This document shows positions 60,446 to 64,000 of a DNA stretch of 64,000 bases, one piece after another. The DNA lies in NCBI GenBank assembly GCA_963738575.1, contig CAVTWY010000001.1:744001-808000 (forward strand), in the 5' to 3' direction. The position numbers and the translations under genes were made by a program. The stretch is from CAVTWY01 sp963738575 (lineage in GTDB: Bacteria; Pseudomonadota; Gammaproteobacteria; Burkholderiales; Burkholderiaceae_C). The notes below the pieces were generated by a model. It was not told the DNA's origin, made no database searches, and saw only the letters and a program-made list of their open reading frames with translations. Positions within the stretch are counted from its first letter, which is position 1; every line of letters starts with the position of its first letter.

Positions 60446-61779
60446 GCTGCATGCTCCACCAGCAAAGCACCGCTGGTGCGGTGGGTGGTGGGGTCGACCA
60501 CGATCATGGCGCCTGTCACCCGGTTGCTGCGGTAGGCGTCAATCGGTACCGCGCTTTGCAGTTCGATGGTGACAAGGCCGATGTCGTTCACGCCCAGCTC
60601 TTGGGCCGGTAGTTTTTGCAGCGATTGAATGTCAAGCCGGTGGTGAATGTGCGAAATGATGGCCTGCACCCAACGATGCCCATGGCGCACCAGGTACCTG
60701 CGGCCCAGTTGTGCAGGCTCGGTGTCCAGCCACGCCAGGGTGGCGCTGAAGGACGAGGCAACTGCGGGCGCTTGCGCGTCCGTCGCGCCCGCGGCCACCA
60801 GCCAATCACCGCGCGACACGTCCACATGCCGATCAAGCACCAACCCTGCCGATTCACCCGCCGTGGCGCGGCCAACCACTTGCCCAGCACGTCGAACCGC
60901 CTTGACTTGGGCTTTGTGGCCGGCGGGCAGCACCAACACGCTGTCACCAGCTTGAACGCCACCCCGCGCAACGCGGCCCCAAAAAACCCGCTCGGGGTTG
61001 GCGCCGTCGCCCTGGCGGGCCACGTACTGCACCGGCATGGCCATCGACGCTTCACTGTCTTCTTGCACCGATGCCAAAGACTCAAGCAAGCCCAACAGGG
61101 TGGGGCCGTGATACCAGTCTGCGTTCAGTGGCAGCGCCACGTTGTCGCCTCGCAGCGCCGAAACCGGCACGATGCCAGCGGAGGTGATGCCTACGCTTTG
61201 TGCAAAGTCTTGTAACGCCTTTGACACTGCTTTGAAGGCTCGCGCGGGGTCATCAACCGCATCCAACTTATTGACGGCAAACACAATGCTTGGCACGCGA
61301 AGCAGGTGAGCCAGCAGCGTGTGGCGGCGTGTTTGGGGCAACAATTCAACCGGCGATTGGCGCCAATCAACCTTGGTCAAGTCGACCAATACGATGGCGG
61401 CGTCGCTGCCGGCCGCCGCCGTCACCATGTTGCGCGTGTACTGCTCATGGCCCGGTGCGTCGGCAATGATGAACTTGCGATGCGGCGTCGCGAAGTAACG
61501 GTAGGCCACGTCAATGGTGATGCCTTGCTCGCGCTCGGCCTCCAAGCCGTCGGTCAACAAGGACAAGTCGACCGGGGCACCTGCAGCGCGCTGCTCGAGC
61601 GTCGACCATTGGTCGGCCATGATGGCTTGGCTGTCAAGCAGCAGGCGGCCGATGAGCGTGCTTTTGCCGTCGTCGACGCTGCCGGCAGTTAAAAAGCGCA
61701 AGGCGCGGCTGTGGCTTGCAGCTTGGCTGATGGCCAGGGGTTGGCTGTTTGTGTGGGTGAGGGTGGCGGCGTTCATCAA
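60442..61779 (-). CDS. cysN: Sulfate adenylyltransferase GTPase subunit
   Basis: The 445-residue protein has the G-domain motifs GSVDDGKST (P-loop), DAPGHEQY and NKLD, and the downstream barrel domains of translation GTPases. It couples GTP hydrolysis to ATP sulfurylase activity with CysD. It lacks a fused APS kinase, consistent with the APS-reductase route (cysH). ATGA overlaps join it to cysD and cobA. Confidence 0.95.
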   Translation of the reverse strand: MMNAATLTHTNSQPLAISQAASHSRALRFLTAGSVDDGKSTLIGRLLLDSQAIMADQWSTLEQRAAGAPVDLSLLTDGLEAEREQGITIDVAYRYFATPHRKFIIADAPGHEQYTRNMVTAAAGSDAAIVLVDLTKVDWRQSPVELLPQTRRHTLLAHLLRVPSIVFAVNKLDAVDDPARAFKAVSKALQDFAQSVGITSAGIVPVSALRGDNVALPLNADWYHGPTLLGLLESLASVQEDSEASMAMPVQYVARQGDGANPERVFWGRVARGGVQAGDSVLVLPAGHKAQVKAVRRAGQVVGRATAGESAGLVLDRHVDVSRGDWLVAAGATDAQAPAVASSFSATLAWLDTEPAQLGRRYLVRHGHRWVQAIISHIHHRLDIQSLQKLPAQELGVNDIGLVTIELQSAVPIDAYRSNRVTGAMIVVDPTTHRTSGALLVEHAA

Positions 61780-62741
61780 AAGTAGCCTTCGCGTTTGCGG
61801 CGTTCCATGGCGGTGTCAGAGGTTTTGTCGTCCATGCGGGTGGCGCCGCGCTCACTGACGGTGGCGAGCACGGTTTCGTCCACCACGTCGGTGGCGTTTT
61901 GTGCGTAGCTGGCGACTGGGCAGGTGCACGTCATGTCACCCACGGTGCGAAACCGCACCACGTCGCGGTGCACCGTCTCGCCGGGCATCACCGGGGTAAC
62001 CGGCGTGACCGGCACTAGCAAGCCGTTGCGGCGCACCACGTCGCGCTCGTGCGCGTAGTACATGGGCGGCAGGGGGATGTTTTCGCGCTGGATGTAGAGC
62101 CACACGTCAAGCTCGGTCCAGTTGCTGATGGGGAAGGCGCGAAAGTGCTCGCCGGGTTTGATGCGCGTGTTGAACAGTGTCCACAGCTCGGGGCGCTGCT
62201 CTTTGGGCTGCCACTGGCCAAAGCGGTCGCGGTGGCTGAAGATGCGCTCTTTGGCGCGTGCCTTTTCTTCGTCGCGGCGCGCGCCGCCGATCAAGCAATC
62301 AAAGCGATGCTCGGCAATCGCCTCCAGCAAGGTGACCGATTGGTGGGGGTTGCGCGATTCCAGCTCGTGCGACAACCGCACCGTGCCGCGCGTGATGGAG
62401 TCTTCCAGGTCACCCACCACCAAGCGCTCGCCGGTCTGGGCAACCCGTTGGTCGCGAAAGGTGATCACTTCCGGAAAGTTGTGGCCCGTGTCCACGTGCA
62501 GCAGCGGGAAGGGCAAGCGGCCGTCCCAAGTGCCGTCGGCACGCTTCGCTTTGAAGGCCTTCTCGGCCAGGTGCAACACCACGCAGGAGTCTTTGCCGGC
62601 CGAGAACAGCAAGGCCGGCCGCTCGAACGTGGCGGCCACTTCACGCAAGATGAAGAGGGCTTCTTCTTCGAGCCCATCCAGGTGGCCGTTGTCGATGTCG
62701 GCGTGGCGCTGCAAATAGGGGGTGGGTGTGGGTGCGTTCAT
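61776..62741 (-). CDS. cysD: Sulfate adenylyltransferase small subunit
   Basis: The 321-residue protein has the PAPS-reductase-like fold: LLFSAGKDSCVVLHLA (PP-loop), LHVDTGHNFPEVI, and the CysD features YIQRENIPLPPMYYAHERDV. It makes APS from ATP and sulfate with CysN. The start overlaps cysH (ATGA). The last residues GYF are typical of CysD. Confidence 0.96.
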   Translation of the reverse strand: MNAPTPTPYLQRHADIDNGHLDGLEEEALFILREVAATFERPALLFSAGKDSCVVLHLAEKAFKAKRADGTWDGRLPFPLLHVDTGHNFPEVITFRDQRVAQTGERLVVGDLEDSITRGTVRLSHELESRNPHQSVTLLEAIAEHRFDCLIGGARRDEEKARAKERIFSHRDRFGQWQPKEQRPELWTLFNTRIKPGEHFRAFPISNWTELDVWLYIQRENIPLPPMYYAHERDVVRRNGLLVPVTPVTPVMPGETVHRDVVRFRTVGDMTCTCPVASYAQNATDVVDETVLATVSERGATRMDDKTSDTAMERRKREGYF

Positions 62742-63502
62742 GCGGAGAGCCTGTGTGTGGCGGAGGGAGCAATGGTGTCAACGTGTGCGACGGGGCTAAC
62801 GTGCAAGCCGCACTCTTTGGCGGCCTCGTCTTCCCACCACCAGCGGCCGGCCCGAAAAGGCTCGCCGACGGCGATGGCGCGGGTGCAGGGTGCACAGCCG
62901 ATGCTCGGAAAGAACTGGTCATGCAAGGCGTTGTAGGGCACGTTGTGGCTGCTGATGTGGTGCCACACGTCGGCCCACGACCACTCGGCGAGTGGGTTCA
63001 ACTTCACCCGGCCGTTGGCGTCCAGCTCGCTGCTAGGCACCACGCTGCGGGCGTCCGATTGCTCGCGCCGCAACCCGGTGACCCAGGCGGTTTGCCCGTG
63101 CAGAAGGCGCGTCAAGGGCTCCAACTTGCGCACCTGGCAGCAGGCCTTGCGCAGCTCGATGCTCTTGAGCATGGGCGCGTCGCCCTGCGCGCGTGTGAAC
63201 TCGATGACCGACGTGGTGCGGGGTGCGTAGGGGGTCACCTGAATGCCGTAGTGCGCCTGAATGGCAGGCAGAAGCGCCAGCGTCTCGGGGTGCAGCTTGC
63301 CGGTTTGCAGGGTGGCCACGGTAATGGGCAGCGCGTGGCGTGCAATCAGGTCGGTGATCACCATGTCTTCCGCGCCCAGGCTCGAGGCCTGCACGATGGT
63401 GCCTGGGTGCTCTTGTGCGGCTTGGCGCAGCAAGTTCAGTGTGTTGGTTACGCGCGCTTCAAACCCTGGTTGCGCCCGGGCGTACAGCTCAATCGCGGAC
63501 AT
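62738..63502 (-). CDS. cysH: Phosphoadenosine/adenosine phosphosulfate reductase (APS type)
   Basis: The 254-residue enzyme has the PP-loop region VQASSLGAEDMV and the two cysteine pairs of 4Fe-4S APS reductases: KACCQVRKLEPL and GCAPCTRAI. It therefore should reduce APS rather than PAPS, which fits the missing CysC. The operon order is DUF934, cysH, cysD, cysN, cobA. Confidence 0.95.
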   Translation of the reverse strand: MSAIELYARAQPGFEARVTNTLNLLRQAAQEHPGTIVQASSLGAEDMVITDLIARHALPITVATLQTGKLHPETLALLPAIQAHYGIQVTPYAPRTTSVIEFTRAQGDAPMLKSIELRKACCQVRKLEPLTRLLHGQTAWVTGLRREQSDARSVVPSSELDANGRVKLNPLAEWSWADVWHHISSHNVPYNALHDQFFPSIGCAPCTRAIAVGEPFRAGRWWWEDEAAKECGLHVSPVAHVDTIAPSATHRLSA

Positions 63503-64000
63503 GAGCGGCCTGCGCGGTTGAAGCTGTGGTTATGGCACGGCGTCTGGCGTCGTGCGACTTGGGCTCAAGCACGTCGCCTTGGTAGTGCTCGGTGAAGGCG
63601 CGCGTGATGCGCTCCACCGTGCCGATGGACGGCGCGTTGCGAAGCGATGCGGCGTCAAAACCGGTGCGATGCAGCAGCGGCAACATGTCCACCACCACCT
63701 CGCCCGTGGCACGCAGCTCACCTTGATAGTTCAGGCGGGTTCGCAGCAAGCGCGCCTGGGTGTAGGCGCGGCCGTCAGTCCATTTGGGAAAGTCGAGCGT
63801 GATCAACGCCAAGCGCGTCACGTCCTGCGCCAAGGTGGCCACGTCCACGTCATTGCCCACCGCAACGCCGACGATGGTTTGGGGTGACCAATGCGCGCGC
63901 ACGGCATGCCACTGCTCCAGCGTCAACAGCGCGTGGTTCACCTCGGCAGGGTGCGGGCGCGGGCCGTCCTCACCTTCGGCCACGTGCCACTTGTCTTGGG
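63489..64000 (-). CDS. DUF934 family protein (5' end outside the window)
   Basis: The frame runs off the right edge, so the start is unseen; a GTG at 63983 is in frame. The visible part contains TLDFPKWTDGRAYTQARLLR and ELRATGEVVVDMLPLLHRTGFD, the DUF934 hallmark. Members sit beside sulfite reductase (cysI) in many Proteobacteria and may help assimilation. Its end overlaps the cysH start by 14 bases. Confidence 0.88.
   Translation of the reverse strand, partial: QDKWHVAEGEDGPRPHPAEVNHALLTLEQWHAVRAHWSPQTIVGVAVGNDVDVATLAQDVTRLALITLDFPKWTDGRAYTQARLLRTRLNYQGELRATGEVVVDMLPLLHRTGFDAASLRNAPSIGTVERITRAFTEHYQGDVLEPKSHDARRRAITTASTAQAAHVRD

Noticed and set aside
1..64000. CRISPR arrays, prophage genes, complete insertion sequences or an origin of replication
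   Set aside because: No regular spacer-repeat arrays, integrases, intact transposases with terminal repeats, or dnaA/rep-type clusters were found.

Overview
The window is high-GC DNA from a betaproteobacterium, most likely Burkholderiales and probably Comamonadaceae-like. This is inferred from codon use, the many Bug/TctC periplasmic receptors, the aromatic-degradation gene types and the cysH-cysD-cysN-cobA gene order. Most of the window is accessory catabolic DNA. Only the right end (cys cluster, ferredoxin and its reductase) and tRNA-Asn look like core genome.

Layout. 0-1.9 kb: the start of a dienelactone hydrolase-like gene, a type I extradiol dioxygenase and a small haem-c lipoprotein. 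2.1-8.5 kb: a LysR gene divergent from Bug receptor, esterase, Rieske reductase, Rieske oxygenase and ligB-ligA, which reads as an aromatic demethylation or hydroxylation route ending in protocatechuate-type 4,5-cleavage. 8.6-11.7 kb: LysR divergent from a TauD/TfdA dioxygenase and a Bug receptor. 11.9-15.9 kb: CitE-like lyase, Bug receptor and CoA-transferase, divergent from LysR. 16-23.2 kb: LacI regulator, TRAP transporter, VOC protein, RuBisCO-like protein and DUF1537 acid-sugar kinase, an acid-sugar operon with three separate lesions. 23.2-28.3 kb: broken Bug receptor, intact SDR and Bug receptor, broken 2-hydroxyacid dehydrogenase and broken citrate synthase-like gene. 28.3-29.9 kb: two vapBC-type modules, one with a frameshifted toxin, and a LysR 3' remnant matching sequence at 15.8 kb. 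30-34.3 kb: an mhpA-like hydroxylase, FAH-family hydrolase and extradiol dioxygenase with a broken Bug receptor. 34.4-37.3 kb: zinc alcohol dehydrogenase and a frameshifted tannase/feruloyl esterase. 37.5-45.5 kb: a branched-chain-type ABC importer, CYP199A-like P450, its ferredoxin and ferredoxin reductase, and a MarR regulator. 45.4-48.9 kb: toxin-antitoxin modules and a conserved helical protein. 49.1-51.7 kb: tRNA-Asn and a TonB receptor behind a TPP riboswitch. 51.7-53.9 kb: an HSL-type esterase and an orphan ABC binding protein. 53.9-58.1 kb: a carotenoid-oxygenase/DUF2141 operon next to a LytS/LytTR two-component system, with matching 20-bp-pitch direct repeats in both promoter regions. 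58.1-64 kb: ferredoxin reductase, FdxA and sulfate assimilation genes.

How it works together. Several catabolic modules each pair their own regulator, their own high-affinity periplasmic receptor and a few enzymes for an aromatic, lignin-derived or sugar-acid compound. Many genes between 17.9 and 31 kb carry frameshifts or a nonsense codon, which means either active gene decay or uncorrected assembly errors. The most interesting signals are the LytTR-type repeats linked to the carotenoid-oxygenase operon, the TPP-riboswitch TonB receptor, the P450 importer operon and the split LysR/vapC duplication.
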